From: Tubulanus polymorphus
Taxonomy: Eukaryota > Nemertea > Palaeonemertea > Tubulaniformes > Tubulanidae
Direction: 5' to 3'
DNA length: 64,000 nucleotides
Assembly (NCBI RefSeq): GCF_964204645.1
Contig: NC_134025.1
Coordinates: 12,157,001 to 12,221,000, forward strand
In this document: one piece after another, positions 10,901 to 24,420 of the stretch
How positions within the stretch are numbered: position 1 is the stretch's first letter
Layout: every line of letters begins with the position of its first letter
Made by a program: the position numbers and the translations under genes
Notes under the pieces: generated by a model
Told to the model about the DNA's origin: nothing
Databases searched by the model: none
What the model saw: only the letters and a program-made list of their open reading frames with translations

Positions 10901-12700
10901 AATTAGAACGCGAAACTGTGGGTGAACCGACGATAGTTACCGGTCATTTTGGTATGAAACTTGATTCCAGCGTAAATATGTATGGACCAGATGGAGGTTC
11001 TTTGATACATTTGGGCATGTATCTAGTTGCATTTGCTCGTTATATTTTCCGAGAAAAATCGCATTCAGTGGCAGCCGTTGCGGAGCCATACCCATCGGGT
11101 AGGTAAAACATCGTCATAGGTGCACTTGATAATAAATGCAGTGCAATATTCAACCAAGCCACCATAAGTCTATTCTAAATCCAACATTGGTTCCATTTCA
11201 GGGGTGGATGCCTGCACGGCGTTTTCTATTAAATATCCTCGAGGTAAAATGGCTACGTTTATCTGTTCAAGTCAAATTACATGCGATGATAACGGTGTGA
11301 CCGTATATGGCACTAAAGGAAAATTGGAGGTAAATAGCTGCCCTATGGGTAGAATATTACTCATAACTGTCAGAATATATTTCGGAATATCTAAAAATCT
11401 ATTTGGATCAAGTCCGAGGGCCCGTTTCACAGAACACTTGAGCTTTCGTTGTTATGACTAATGAGTCAGATCTGCAGATGAATCTCTATCTTCAGTGAAA
11501 CCATGAAATAGTTACAGCCAATGCCATGAAGTTACCAATCTTTTTAGGCGCCTTCCTTAAAAAAACTGTAACTGTGTCCGATTCTTGCAGCCGAGTAAAA
11601 TGAAATTAACACCATCAAAAAAAGGAAATTGTCACTTTTCTTGCGATACATAACTTAAATTTTTGTGGCATAAGGAGGATGGATGGCAATAAATCTCACT
11701 AAAAATGTTGAAATCTGTCCAACAATGTGGGAACCGCAGGTCCACTTCAAAACGATGACTGTTAGCTACATCCCTATTGGGAAATCTATTAGTATATTTT
11801 TTACGCCAAATGGCGTAAGAAATACACATGTATTGCACTACATGCACTACTCGTAGCTTTTTCCATACAGCATACCATTGAACTCTCTGAAAGCGCATTT
11901 GTACTGTTAGAGGATACTTGTGCTTTGTAAATGACAATTATCATTATCATTGTTACTCATATCGTATTTCGATGTTTACAGATACCCAACAGCATCCAGT
12001 CCCCGACTCGCTTGAATACACCTGAACGTAAACATGATTTCACCTCAGACCTGCCGCACGCAGATGTTCAGACCAACCACAAAAACGCAACTGGTTTCAC
12101 TTACCAGATTAAACACGTCAAAGAATGTTTAGAAAAAGGTAAATTAGAGATAGATCTATACAGTCATCAATCTGGTACCACCCTACATTCGAAACGTCAT
12201 CGTCGTTTTCCATTGCCATTGTTTGTTTATCTCACTTAATTAACGTCATTCAGATTAGGAAGACTTACCCTAAATCAGCTCATACAGTGAATGCAACAGC
12301 ATCAAGCGTTATCCCAACGAGCTAACGGGCCCCTTTGATTGTCAAGGTTTCCCGTGTGTTCAGGCCTCTTTTGGAAAAATGCACTACAAACGCATTAGAC
12401 ATTTTCTATCAGCACACTTTCAAAAATTGTGGGTGTCGTAAAAACCTGCAGCAAATCTACATGTATTACTTAATATTAAAACTAACCCGTCCTATGAAAC
12501 TGCGATACGTAATTTCTCTTCTGTTTCCTTTGCTTTTCACTGGTGCAATGTTTAATGATTAGTTTAAGGAAATTGATTATTTCTGTGTTCTTATAGGCTT
12601 ATTGGAGAGTCCAATCATTAGCCACGAAGATTCACTGGAAATCGTTAAAACGTTGGACGAGATTCGCAAACAAGCGAATATCACCTATGATTGTGACTAA
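7991..12700 (+). CDS. DHDH: Trans-1,2-dihydrobenzene-1,2-diol dehydrogenase-like oxidoreductase
   Basis: Seven exons join in phase: 7991-8083, 8224-8341, 8834-8997, 10855-11098, 11202-11329, 11982-12138, 12597-12700. They encode 335 aa, the length of vertebrate DHDH (334). The family (Gfo/Idh/MocA) oxidises dihydrodiols or sugars with NADP. An N-terminal Rossmann fold is shown by RWGIAGAGGIS (residues 5-15). The EKP motif with its conserved Lys100 follows, then the C-terminal substrate domain (FFPAM, GGSLIHLGMY, TKGKLE, QIKHVKECL). Residue 177 is His where vertebrate DHDH has the catalytic-site Asp of the D-x3-Y motif, while Tyr181 is kept. Intron 3 (1.86 kb) holds three old repeats. The start is the first ATG and aligns with the family N-terminus. 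I am sure of the family, less so of the substrate. Confidence 0.93.
9139..9265 (+). mobile_element. Old, diverged fragment of the HINE 5' region
   Basis: CTATTTGGGTGAAAGCCAC, then AAGCTATTGCGTCC, then AGGCGGAAAGTATTTTGGAG, then GATGTTTGTCCAGCCC run in the same order as the first 180 bp of the HINE copies, at low identity. It lies in DHDH intron 3. Confidence 0.45.
9683..9800 (+). repeat. Dispersed repeat with GTGATCTCCGTCGCTCTACG, copy 1
   Basis: TTCACCCAG, then AGTGATCTCCGTCGCTCTAC followed by GATCCTA, then a CTGTGGTACATC..AGACACTA tail is shared with 28,917-29,010 and, inverted, 50,398-50,466. The family is not identified. No long inverted ends were seen, which would fit a SINE. Confidence 0.65.
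9905..10129. mobile_element. MITE with AGGCTAAA...CTTGTTTCTCC ends, copy 1
   Basis: The 31-bp terminal inverted repeats match with a few differences: AGGCTAAAAAAAATTGATAC followed by CTTGTTTCTCC at the left, and the complement of GGAGAAACAAGTTATC..TTTAGCCT at the right. Internal CCGGCC-rich segments recur. It lies in DHDH intron 3. A relative sits in an RSPH3 intron at 44,192-44,373. Confidence 0.75.
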
Positions 12701-14152
<1,452 letters not shown>

Positions 14153-17100
14153 TTACTGCGTATACGAAATTTTTTGAGATGTCTCTTCGTAAACAGTTGT
14201 AGTTATTACCGTAGTTGTTGTTATATTGATATCGGAACCAGTGCTGTTCCTGAAGTCCGTATCGGAAGTTTGCACTTCGAATCTAATATAAACGCACAAA
14301 GCCAACAATAACACCAATATCAACGCGACGACGATCCTACTGAGCACTAACTGTGCGTCATATAGCTGTGCCCTCTCTTCCGACTGGATGATATCTCCCA
14401 TCAATATGACACTGGTGCGTCGCTTTTCCAATAAATCTGTAAATTTGAAAGATCTCGCGTTTTACAAAGTTTGACAAAACAAACATAATCATGAAAATTA
14501 CACGAGTACTTGGCATATGTAATACCTGATTGCTCCGTATTTTGTTCCTCTTCGCCACGCGTGGCTTCTTTGACTCGTCGTTGTGCTATTTCCACTTGTT
14601 TTTCCCAATCAGTCTTGACAAATATCAAACTTAGAAGTAATGCATTCATACCGACCCCGATGCACATCCCGATCCAAAACCCTGAAGAAAATCAAAACGT
14701 CTAAAGGCTCGGTTCCGCAGTTGTGAGCTACAGTAAAAATCCGTTAGTAAAAATTTGTTAATTTTAGAACCAGTGTCAAATTCAACCTAGCGTAGAACTG
14801 CGGATCGTGCCATACTTCTTTTTAACTACCTTTAGTCTGCAGCCAGGTAAGGAACAGTAACGCAGAACCGGTAGATAGACCACAGAGGTAGTATCCGACG
14901 AATATCGTGCCCGCTCCAATTATCTGTCGACCGCATCCGCGCATAGCGCCGTTTAATGGTTGCTGCACAAAATATAATCTATCTATTATGTATAGAATTG
15001 ATATCGTAAAATTAGTCTGCGGACCACAGTAAGTGAAAAATGAGTGATCAGTTTATTATGTATATTATATACTCACTCCTAGCGCATCCAATACCGAGTA
15101 TAATGCAATGAATGGGATAAGTTTTGACGTTAATTCTATAACAGATCTGAAATATATATATATATATAGCTTTCTATCTGAACGTCTTCTATCTAGGTTC
15201 TGCAAATGACGCGAAATGTAAAATCTAACACTTACGAATCAGCTGAGAACATGTACGGCAGCCACGGACTCAAAATTAACAACATGATTGAAATGAAGGC
15301 CTGCGATATGACTGAAATATAAAATCAGATAACAACAGCGATTTTCAGCTACTTATCCGCTCATTAAGCAATATCTTACTTACAAGTCAATGAAAAAGCT
15401 ACTATAACAGACTGTTTCGCTTGTTTAGCCTGAGACATCCCTAGACACTGGCCGACTCGTATGCTACAGGCTATAGAGACCCCTAGTGGTATCTAAAAAC
15501 AAAAACAATGATGTAAAAACATCAGGACTAACAAATTGCAATGAAAAAGTAATTTTAGATTGAATTATGTTGAGCATTATTTTAGCTAAATTCATCAATG
15601 ATCGCTAAAAACACTGATTATATTGTAATTACCATGAAAACGACAAAATCTATTTGATGCATGATCGACTGGGCGGCTAATTCAACCTCACCAAGAATAC
15701 CTATTGCAAAAAAAGATGTCCAGCGAAAGATAAAAGCTTTATTATAATTGATTAATGCAGACGATATTTTTTTCTTATTAAGTAGGTCGTTCTTTATTTT
15801 TCTCGTCAGATACGTCAGACCTACCTGCTTCAAACATGCCGATTTCAAAACAAAAGAAATCAAGAAACAACATGAGAGATCCGGGAATAGCTATTCCAAC
15901 AAACTGGCCCCATCGGAAAAACGCCGCTTTTGACCAACCTTATACGAAACGAAGAATATTCATCTTAATTTTGAATACAAATGTATATATGGTACATGTA
16001 AACCGGTCTAGGCGAAAAACTCTTTATCACACTCGCACACTGACCGGACCATGTTGGCTTGTGAAATCCTGTAACCAGAATGTATCCGATTACACCAAGT
16101 AAAAATGATAAATGCGCCAGAACTTGACTCAATGCGGAACCCCTGAAACAGAAAATTTACATGTAAAAACTGAGGCCTTTTTGAATTACTTGGAGACGGA
16201 TTTTTTTCGGGATTTAGCATCATAGCAGTGATTGATTTTGTTTGGAAGCAAATCCTAGTCGAAGTCCGAAGCTCCACCCTATCGCAGAATCTAATCTAGT
16301 ACTGCTATCTATCCATAAAGGCAAGCACATGCGAACGAGTCACATCAGAGTTGGATCTCTTTTCGATTTGAATCGTAGAAGGTTAAGGTACTTTCGTCTA
16401 AAACTGTTATATGTATACAAATGAAGGCATATATCATAGGCGGTTTATATCTTTTCAAAACTATATTGTCAAAATTGAATCAGTATTCCAATATATATAT
16501 AATTATTTTACGCCTTGAGAAAATATAGAATGTTTTAGGATGTGACGTAGCGTCCATCCACCGCGCATCAATGCAATTTTTTTCATCAAAATAATCAGCG
16601 GCACGTGTTAAATGGAAATGGAAATACGTTCAAATGAATTTATCTTCGATTAGATTACTTTCATAATGTATCAATCGGTCAGGTGCGTTTTGGGCGCGTT
16701 GTGTATCTTATCACTATCAAACGTCTTATTTGGACAAACCTTGCTGTACTATAACATGTATCACTCATTATACAATTAAGGGAAGATATTCTTTGTCAAA
16801 GTTATTTCGCCATATTACCGGTTTGCGTACACAGAGCCGAGACGTTCTACGCATCGATAGACTTCAACGTCTAGCTTAATATCACGCTCAATAGTACTCA
16901 TTCCTTAGATTTCATGTGGTCATGTTTTTATAACGCGTTTTAAAAACAACAAAAAAAAAACATTTTAAAAACAAAACATTTTAAAAAGTGAAAACAATTT
17001 TCTTGTATCAATGAAGTTTTTCAATATTATGTTTTTGCCGAATTCCGGGAGTTGGAGTTATAATTTAGCACCCACATACGATTTCTATGATCATTCCTAT

Positions 17101-19870
17101 TCCTTTAACGTGCAGCGGATGATATGGAAACTTAAGCTACTGTCCAGTAACGAACTTACAAATAGCCAACTTTAAGAACCATTAGTAACACATAATGGCT
17201 TATGGCGTTGACGCCATTCCCGAACAATCCGACGATTAACAGTGGTTTCACCTTATTCTGTAAAAATAGTAAATGCATATCTGCATTAAGAAATCATAAA
17301 ATAACTCCTCTTAATAATTCAACCCTTTAACAATAAGTAACATCCGTATAATAATTTGATACCAAGATCCAGTTCCACTGTTCTTGGTTGGGAGTTAGAA
17401 TTTGATAATCATGATAATGGACTAATCTAAAGTTATCTCTAGAACCTGGATGGAGGAAATACCCATTCCTTAAGACGGGTATAATTGTAAAACGATAAAC
17501 ACCGGGGAAAACACTCACTTGATTTTGAAGATATTTCGCCAATACTTGGTACAAAAAGTTGAACTGCAAATTGAGAAGAAGAACAGGCAATTATGAGTTG
17601 CCAACAACGGATGGTGATATATGCAGATGAAGAAAAAGAACGTACCCATAATCCTGGTATGAATACAAGCATATACACTTCTGTGAGCCTGAATATAAAA
17701 ACCAATAAGTAACAAAAATTTTCCTGTTACCTCAGCAGGCTTTTCACGCGATACATTTTGTCTTTGTTTCTTACCTAGCAATTTCTGGATTTTGTCCGAG
17801 TAATATCAACAATGGTTCTGCGTTTATGTGAATTGCCCAACACGGAATACAAGCAAGTGTCATTATAATCAAACCTATTAAACGTCCAAACATACATTGT
17901 AGTCATACATTGTACATATACAGTGGAACCTCGTTACAACGATCTCAGATTCATCGGATATAACAAATATAGAATTCTGTCCCAAGTAAGACAATTTGAT
18001 TGATTTCATATTGGATATTACGAACTATCGTTATAGCGAACATATTCTGGTCTCGTGAAGTTCGCTGTAACGAGATTCCACTGTATAATACAGTTTGTTC
18101 TGAATGAAGATGTTTTTTCCTATGGAAATCTTTTCTTATTTAAAACACGTACTCCGTTGTAAAAGTATACCAACGCCCTTCTTATCACCACTTCCATACA
18201 TCTAAAAAGATTAGTAAATGTTTGCTTTACAAACCTCGTAAAATCGATGCTGTCGTTATTTCCTAGCGACACGATAATTTCTGTCGCGCGGTCGTAAAAT
18301 GTCAAATACCATTTACACAACCGCCTCTTTACCCGCTCGAATTTACGTAAATCATTCTGCATCATTATTAAACATTCTGTATAGTGCTACGATTTCTGGT
18401 CATTCAATTAGCCTGCAGCGACAAAATTTCCTCGTTCAAAATGACATCCGGGTCCACCAGTCTCTGAGTTAGATCTGACTCAGCGTTAACTCATTAAAAG
18501 TTAAGTAATTCTAACTCAGAGTTAACTCACAATGTGGAACCAGGTCAGTTTTGAACAAGGCAATTTTGTCGCCCCATACTTAATTGAATGACCACGTTAG
18601 ATCGGAAATAGCCTATTTCTGAAGCAAGAACCAATGAAACCATGTATCAGTCATTGAGTAGAAATGGAGGTTCGTACATAAAAAAAACTCAGAACTTATA
18701 TCTAATGTTTTGACCGTAGTACGCGAGTAAGACTGATTGTCACTACATCGTTTATATTCAGAACATCGTGGAATCGATGGTTTGGATTACTACTGAACTT
18801 AAAACACTACCGAAGCTACACTACAGCTGTCGATTGATCTTGCACAAGAAACTGCGTTAAATACACCAGCAAACGTTCATAAAGCTCGTTATGAATTTTC
18901 GATTTGAAATGTTTTCTTCAATGAGGCGTCATTATACGTAGCTTTTCTTAATAGAACTTTTTATTTGCATTATCAACTCGGAACTGCTTTAGGTAGAATG
19001 TGAGCTATTTTGTCGAAAAACATCGTGGCGCCAAAAGAATCGTCAAATCGATGAATGGGCAGCTCAAAACAACCAATACTAACTATTGTCGTCATTATTT
19101 CCATGCCTACCTGGGAAAAAAGCGTGTCGCAAGCTGTGGAAAGCCCTGTACCGATTGACAAACCAAAAACATTTATCAGCTGTAAGAATAAAACGGGACA
19201 ATTTTCCAGACATTGTCTATATCTTTTGGGTTATCGAAATATGCCGATTTTCTGATCCGATTATGCAGCATATTAAGCTATATGCTTTCAAAAAAGAGAA
19301 ATGAAATGGTTCAACATGTTTAAAATTTTTCCTTTTATTTGAGTTTTTGCGTTGTTCTGATCTTAGGTTCCCAAGACTCTATATACCTATTGGTTTGTTT
19401 GTATAACCACGGACTCTAAAACGAATTAAGAGTCCATGATCTAACCTCGCGGCGATGTAGGTAATTTAGCCTACTTACCGTCATTCCTAAAGATGCAGCT
19501 GCGAGTTCTTTAACGCCGAGTTGCCCGCAAAACGCTATGGCCACAGTCATTACCAAAAACTGAAGGACGGATGTCAAGGCCTGCGACGTAAAATGAAATG
19601 AATAGTTTAGAGCTTGGTGAAAAATATGGTATATTCAAAAATCAAATTATTATGAAGCTGGATACCACGTTAGATGATTATTTGTGATTATTGATCAGAT
19701 ATTCAAGATAATATACGTACCATTGGCCAAGCCTGAGTGAAGACGGCCTTAAATTCACGTCTGTACCAATCTGGCAAATAGCGTAATAGACTGCATTTCT
19801 TCGACAACTGAGTAGTAGACGCATCCTGGTTATTAGAGCCAGCAAAGTCTGTGTCTGTAGTGAAGGACAT
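14153..19870 (-). CDS. MATE-family multidrug and toxin extrusion transporter (SLC47-like)
   Basis: Seventeen exons (transcript order): 19870-19721, 19580-19479, 19179-19111, 18201-18171, 17874-17775, 17688-17646, 17563-17519, 17257-17160, 16142-16045, 15938-15825, 15700-15633, 15492-15384, 15311-15236, 15146-15077, 14962-14830, 14681-14526, 14436-14153. Phases agree throughout and give 581 aa; human MATE1 has 570. MATE proteins are 13-TM H+/organic-cation antiporters of the plasma membrane. Signatures include SIGTGLSTACDTLFSQ (TM2), MYGSGDKKGVG (a 31-bp microexon), LAKYLQNQ, GILGEVELAAQS and a C-terminal hydrophobic helix followed by a Thr-rich tail. Of the glutamates important in human MATE1, the first of the E273/E278 pair is Asp272 here; Glu277 and the VEL glutamate are kept. 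The start lies just before the conserved REFKAVFTQAWPM. Intron 3-5 sequence carries a Tigger-like MITE. Confidence 0.93.
17931..18083. mobile_element. pogo/Tigger-like MITE in a MATE intron
   Basis: CAGTGGAACCTCGTTACAAC at the left is matched by TCGCTGTAACGAGATTCCAC followed by TG at the right. TA borders both sides. The 153-bp element sits only 57 bp upstream of the exon at 17,775-17,874 and 88 bp from the microexon at 18,171-18,201. No transposase is present. Confidence 0.8.
18430..18545. repeat. Small inverted-repeat region (GAGTTAACTC family)
   Basis: TCTGAGTTAGATCTGACTCA..GTTAACTC is followed by TAACTCAGAGTTAACTCAC. The GAGTTAACTC-like words appear in both orientations, consistent with a short foldback element. 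The family is unknown. Confidence 0.35.
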
Positions 19871-20530
19871 TGAGACAAAAATGATCTAAAATCGCTCTTT
19901 TTATTCTTCAACAGCACAAGAAGCACGCTTAATTCGGTTTTCGCGAGTGTCGAACAGGAACTATACGAGACGGCTCGGTCATCACCACCGGCGGCCTATA
20001 TCAATCACGAATTCAAGATTCATTTAGCCTACACACACGCTACACGGTGTATTTTCCACGATTGAATGAAATTCTAGGACAACATAGTAACCGTAACTGT
20101 TATACCTGCCGACGGACAGCACGCAGGCATAACGCGATATACCGTCATCGCACTGCCTGTGAGTGAACAGGGAGATGCTGCAGCTAAAACGATTCGTATG
20201 CAACTATCGATTTACTCACTCCCGAGAACTGGTTATAGAGTATTCGAGATAACATTCATGCAATTATTGCAAGAATTGAGTACAGATACAGGGCCGGCAG
20301 AACGGGGGTGGCTGAGGTGGCTTTGGTCATCATTTTGCCGATGATGATATTTTTCATGATGGTTATTCAAAAAACCTCAGCTAGGACTGCTCCTATCCCC
20401 GAAAACGTATGTTATGATCGAATATGAAACAGCGTCTGAAAAAATGATCCGTTACATTCATAAACAAAGTGACTGAACTCAACCTGAATCATGATACCGG
20501 AAAACTATCGTCTCAATAGCCCCACAGTGT

Positions 20531-20720
20531 GGTGGCTGATTCGGGCCGTACTAAAAATATTTCTGTAAACGGCTAGAGGAACGATAAAAGATTTTCACAT
20601 CGGGCTCGCGCGAGAATTCAAAGGTTTGGGTTTCTCGCGCGAGAAAACGAAACATTTTGAGTTGTCATGCGAGAAAACGAAATAATTCTTTCTTCAGTAT
20701 GGCCCGAATCAGCCGCCATA
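20531..20720. mobile_element. Foldback MITE, TIR TGGCTGATTCGGGCC, copy 1
   Basis: GGTGGCTGATTCGGGCCGTA at the left is inverted as TATGGCCCGAATCAGCCGCC at the right. The inside carries CTCGCGCGAGAA palindromes. A second copy with near-identical ends lies at 26,676-26,826. Confidence 0.8.
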
Positions 20721-20984
20721 CCAGAGGCTTTGAAATGCAACCATTTATACGAATTTCTCTGTGTGATGTACCCTGAACCCCACGAAAACACAGACGCAAG
20801 TCTTTCACGCGGTTGACACCTCAGCAAAAAGGTACGTACTTTGAGGGAGGGGGTGGTATTAATCAATCTTGGTACGTACTTTATGCACTAAACTCAAATG
20901 AAAATAGCCGATACTGGTGTTTTATCGGCCTTTAGTACCGGCAATCAGGTATTTTTATTTGGTTTTGGTTTGTGTTTTATGCAT

Positions 20985-21247
<263 letters not shown>

Positions 21248-21381
21248 AGTCCAACTTCGTTTATAAGCTAAACTCAGATAAGTATACTAAATGCTTATTC
21301 GTTGTTAGCTATGCTATTCTTCAATTCATATAAAGGCAGTCGTATATATTATTTTGTCAGCATTATGCTTCTTTTGTCAGG

Positions 21382-21463
21382 TTAAACACAACCAGTTTGT
21401 TATTGCTCCCCCTTGGAAAGTATTACTTTCCATAGCGCTCCACAGGGGGAGGGGGTTGTGTTG
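21382..21463. repeat. Short foldback, AACACAACC...GGTTGTGTT
   Basis: AAACACAACCAGTTTGTTAT followed by TGCTCCCCC is inverted as GGGGGAGGGGGTTGTGTT, with an inner TGGAAAGTA/TACTTTCCA stem. It looks like a tiny MITE. Confidence 0.6.
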
Positions 21464-21558
21464 ATCATAATTTTGATTTCGTAGAAGAATTTTATACTAT
21501 ATATGATATTGCATGATATAACCGCGCGATTCAATAAAACATGCCGTTGTTTTTTTAC

Positions 21559-21945
21559 CAATTTTTAAAGCACCATAGTCGATATGTCGTTGATATGATC
21601 CTTGTTGGTCTTCTGACATCGAACCATAATTAGGATTGCTAAACCCATCACCAGACGACTAAAAGAAAAGACGAGGGGATCATTCATTTATCACGTACGC
21701 ATAAAATTTGAATTTTTCAACCCCCCTCCCCCTCTGTAAGCAAAATCGGCAATTTTTTCATATACATTAAGCATTACAGTACGCAATTGCACTGACCCCC
21801 CCTCCCCTAATGCGCACGTATTAAATGAATGACCACGAGGCATTTTTCATTATGCATTTATTTTTCACTGGTTATCGTGTAAATAACGATAAAATTCAAG
21901 TTTACTTACTGAAGAGCTCATTTTACAAAAATTATTTTTTTCCAT
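21559..21945 (-). CDS. Two candidate 5' exons, possible alternative N-terminus of the MATE gene
   Basis: Exon A (21945-21910) encodes 12 residues starting MEKNNFCKMSSS and ends at a GTAAGT donor. Exon B (21658-21559) has a TTTTAG acceptor, 33 codons including SNPNYGSMSEDQQGSYQR, and ends in phase 1. Phase 1 fits an internal acceptor inside MATE exon 1 (CACTACAG before 19,854), which would join KI-D-TDFAGSNN in frame and give about 621 aa. What is seen is open frames, splice signals and phase; the join to MATE is inference, with a one-in-three chance of phase match. The alternative is a separate small gene. A MITE lies in the A-B intron. Confidence 0.5.
21675..21836. mobile_element. MITE with GATCATTCATTTATCACGTACGC ends
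   Basis: TCATTCATTTATCACGTACG and the complement of CGCACGTATTAAATGAATGA form the ends, with inner C-rich stretches (CCCCCCTCCCCC and CCCCCCCTCCCC) at mirrored positions. A partial relative is at 62,143-62,260. Confidence 0.65.
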
Positions 21946-23411
21946 TTGATCCGATGAGTAATTGGCTTCAAATTAAAATTCCATTGGACGTGTAGATCGA
22001 CACCTAATCGAACGAGAACGGCCGCTTTCTGTTTTTTTTGCGGCGTGTAATCGCAATACTTCTTGAAACTTGTGCTACCGGTTACTACCTGCACAAAATA
22101 ATGTTTCCATACGCTACAGGATATATTAACAATCATCGATCGATTCTATATAATCTCTGATCTTATCGCAAAGACAACACGAAAACGAAGCATGCCCACA
22201 TAAATACTTAACGAATAACATAACACATATGGTAGAGATTGTGAGGGAAAAAGATGTGTTTAGTAGAATCAAATAATACCTCAACACACATCCGACGAAA
22301 CTATGATTTTGGCCAAAAAAGATTGTTTTCTTATATGTGGGTGCCTGAAACTCGATAGAACAGCAAATGACACGAAACGATATAGAAAATTTTCTCCGGA
22401 AAGATAGTAATTGACGAAAAATTGTCGACTGTCAACGGCTAACGTTCAACTGCTATTAACACTGACTGAAGAACGCAGTGTAAGTCTACAAACGCACTAT
22501 AATGCCGTATATTGGACTATTTACCGAACATTTTACATATTTGAATAGTAATATGTTCATTAATAAATATAAATGTTATGAATATACATGTACTTGTAAT
22601 GACTTTTTTGCGCAGTCCTCTAATCTTAGCAATCTTAGATTTCGGCGCTAGTCCAGTATAAGGCATTGTACACTTGGCCATTCGGTCAGTGTTTACAGCA
22701 GTTGACCATTGACAGTCGACACCTAGAGTAAACCTCGAGAACAAGTGGCAACCAGTCAACCTGTCAACCAGAAGTATGCCAGTTATTCCACGCCTTTAAC
22801 TGCTATTTTTGTTCATAATTTTCATTGTCACACATAAATCCATTTTGCGTATTATGCAGTTGCGGATGATTTGGCTTATATTGGCATTTCGAAACACAAA
22901 AAGGCATTCATGTGTATATAACATTGAAATATAATATGTCTAGATGACTATTTAAAATGGTTGTAGGTTTTTGGAGGTCAAATCATAGTTATTGGGTGGA
23001 TAATTTAGTGTTGATGTGACAAATCTTTGGTCCTAAATAACCTTGGAAAGATTTTTAGCGAGTTTGAAATGTGAATGATTATACGGAGGCGTCAATTTAA
23101 TTACTTTTAAGAACATCAAAACAAAATGAATCAAAAACATCATCGTCCATATAATTTACCAATTGGAAGATGCATGCGTGTGGGAATTAGTGAACTATAC
23201 TATTGGCAGTTGGGAGATTGTCCCTCTGTTCGGGAACATGAACTTGTATTAATACTATAGACATGTGATGCGATGTGTTTACGTCTCCACATCAACCAAC
23301 CCGTCGAAGACGAGTTTCTGCTAGTAAAAATATAATTCTATAATATATAGAATATAATGTTGATTGATTTCTGAGAGTAATTGATTTGGTAAAAGATGTA
23401 ATCGAATTAGA
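21946..23411. other. Intergenic, no gene recognised
   Basis: Includes any promoter for the exon starting at 21,945, but no TATA or initiator could be fixed. The remaining AT-rich sequence shows no exon or repeat that I can name. Confidence 0.4.
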
Positions 23412-24105
23412 AGACAAGACGATTACAATTACAATTACAATTAGTTTATTTACTCCACAATTATACAATTGCACAGAGAAAAAAATTATTTTACAATATA
23501 CATTGCAACAATTAACATTAGAAATGTATTAAACATTTGCGTATATACAACGCCAGTTTTTTAAGGGTTTGGCAATTTGAGTTGAACATATCATACAACT
23601 TTACGTTATTGGGGAATCTCCAATAACGCTCCGGGATGTATCTAGCTCTGGATTCCTGGAAGTACGGGCAGACGAGTAAAAAGTGATATTCATCCCCCAC
23701 CGCCTCTAAATCACACTTTTGGCACAGCCTATTGGTACGGGCAATTCCACGCCACCGCCCAACTTCCACCGGTAGCCTGTGAGCTGAGCATCTAAATCTA
23801 CATAAAGTTAACTGGTCCCTAGGAGTTAATTGAGTTAGATACTTTTCCATTTTGAAACGGCATTTGATTGTTAAATACGTAACAGCAAAAATACATAAAG
23901 AGGACTCTTTACGTATTTTTGGTAACAGCCATGGTGGAATCAGTAAATTTTGCATGCCAGACTTGCATAAACTGATCCTGCAATCTCTGTTTAAGTATCA
24001 GACTCAAGTAATTCACGTTTGGAATATTTTGATTTTCCCAAATATATCCGAGCCCATTTCGGAGCAAAATGTTCTTCACAAAATCCATCCAAGAGTTAGC
24101 TTGAC
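23412..24105 (-). pseudogene. 3' end of a non-LTR retrotransposon (LINE), degenerate
   Basis: Minus-strand frames contain HRLPVEVGRWRGIARTNRLC followed by QKC and then DEYHFLLVCPYF. This is the zinc-binding segment that follows reverse transcriptase in many invertebrate LINEs. Upstream, about 60 residues with WMDFVKNILLRNGLGYIWEN lie in a different frame and end at an in-frame stop, so the copy is frameshifted. The element's 3' tail is a (ATTGTA)n microsatellite at 23,424-23,446, typical of LINE tails. The copy is 5'-truncated, with no RT or endonuclease core. Retroelement identity is firm; the clade is not assigned. Confidence 0.8.
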
Positions 24106-24231
24106 CATCAATATAGCTATTATAAACACAACTGTAAACCTTTGACGATAATTTATCATCAGTTATTAATTTTGCCCAAAAATTTTACAATTCTTTCACA
24201 CGGAACCTAACTGGCGTCATGGGCCTATACC

Positions 24232-24420
24232 GTCAACCGTCCTGTACAGTTATCACCTTACTGGTGTGTAGGGTGTCTACCTGTCAACCGTCATGTGCAG
24301 CCATCACCTGACTGTTGTGTGGGTGTCTTCCTGTCAACCGTCCTGTGTAGTCATCGCTTGATGTGTATAGGGTGTCATCTGTCAACCGTCCTGCGGAGTC
24401 ATCACCTTAATATGTAAGGT
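24232..24420. repeat. Minisatellite, about 50-bp unit, four copies
   Basis: GTCAACCGTCCTGTGTAGTC followed by ATCACCTTACTGG..GGTGTC repeats with starts at 24,232, 24,283, 24,333 and 24,381. Confidence 0.85.

Noticed and set aside
18120-18365. 81-codon minus-strand frame in the MATE gene
   Set aside because: Wrong frame relative to the MATE microexon at 18,171-18,201, which explains the only meaningful part of it.
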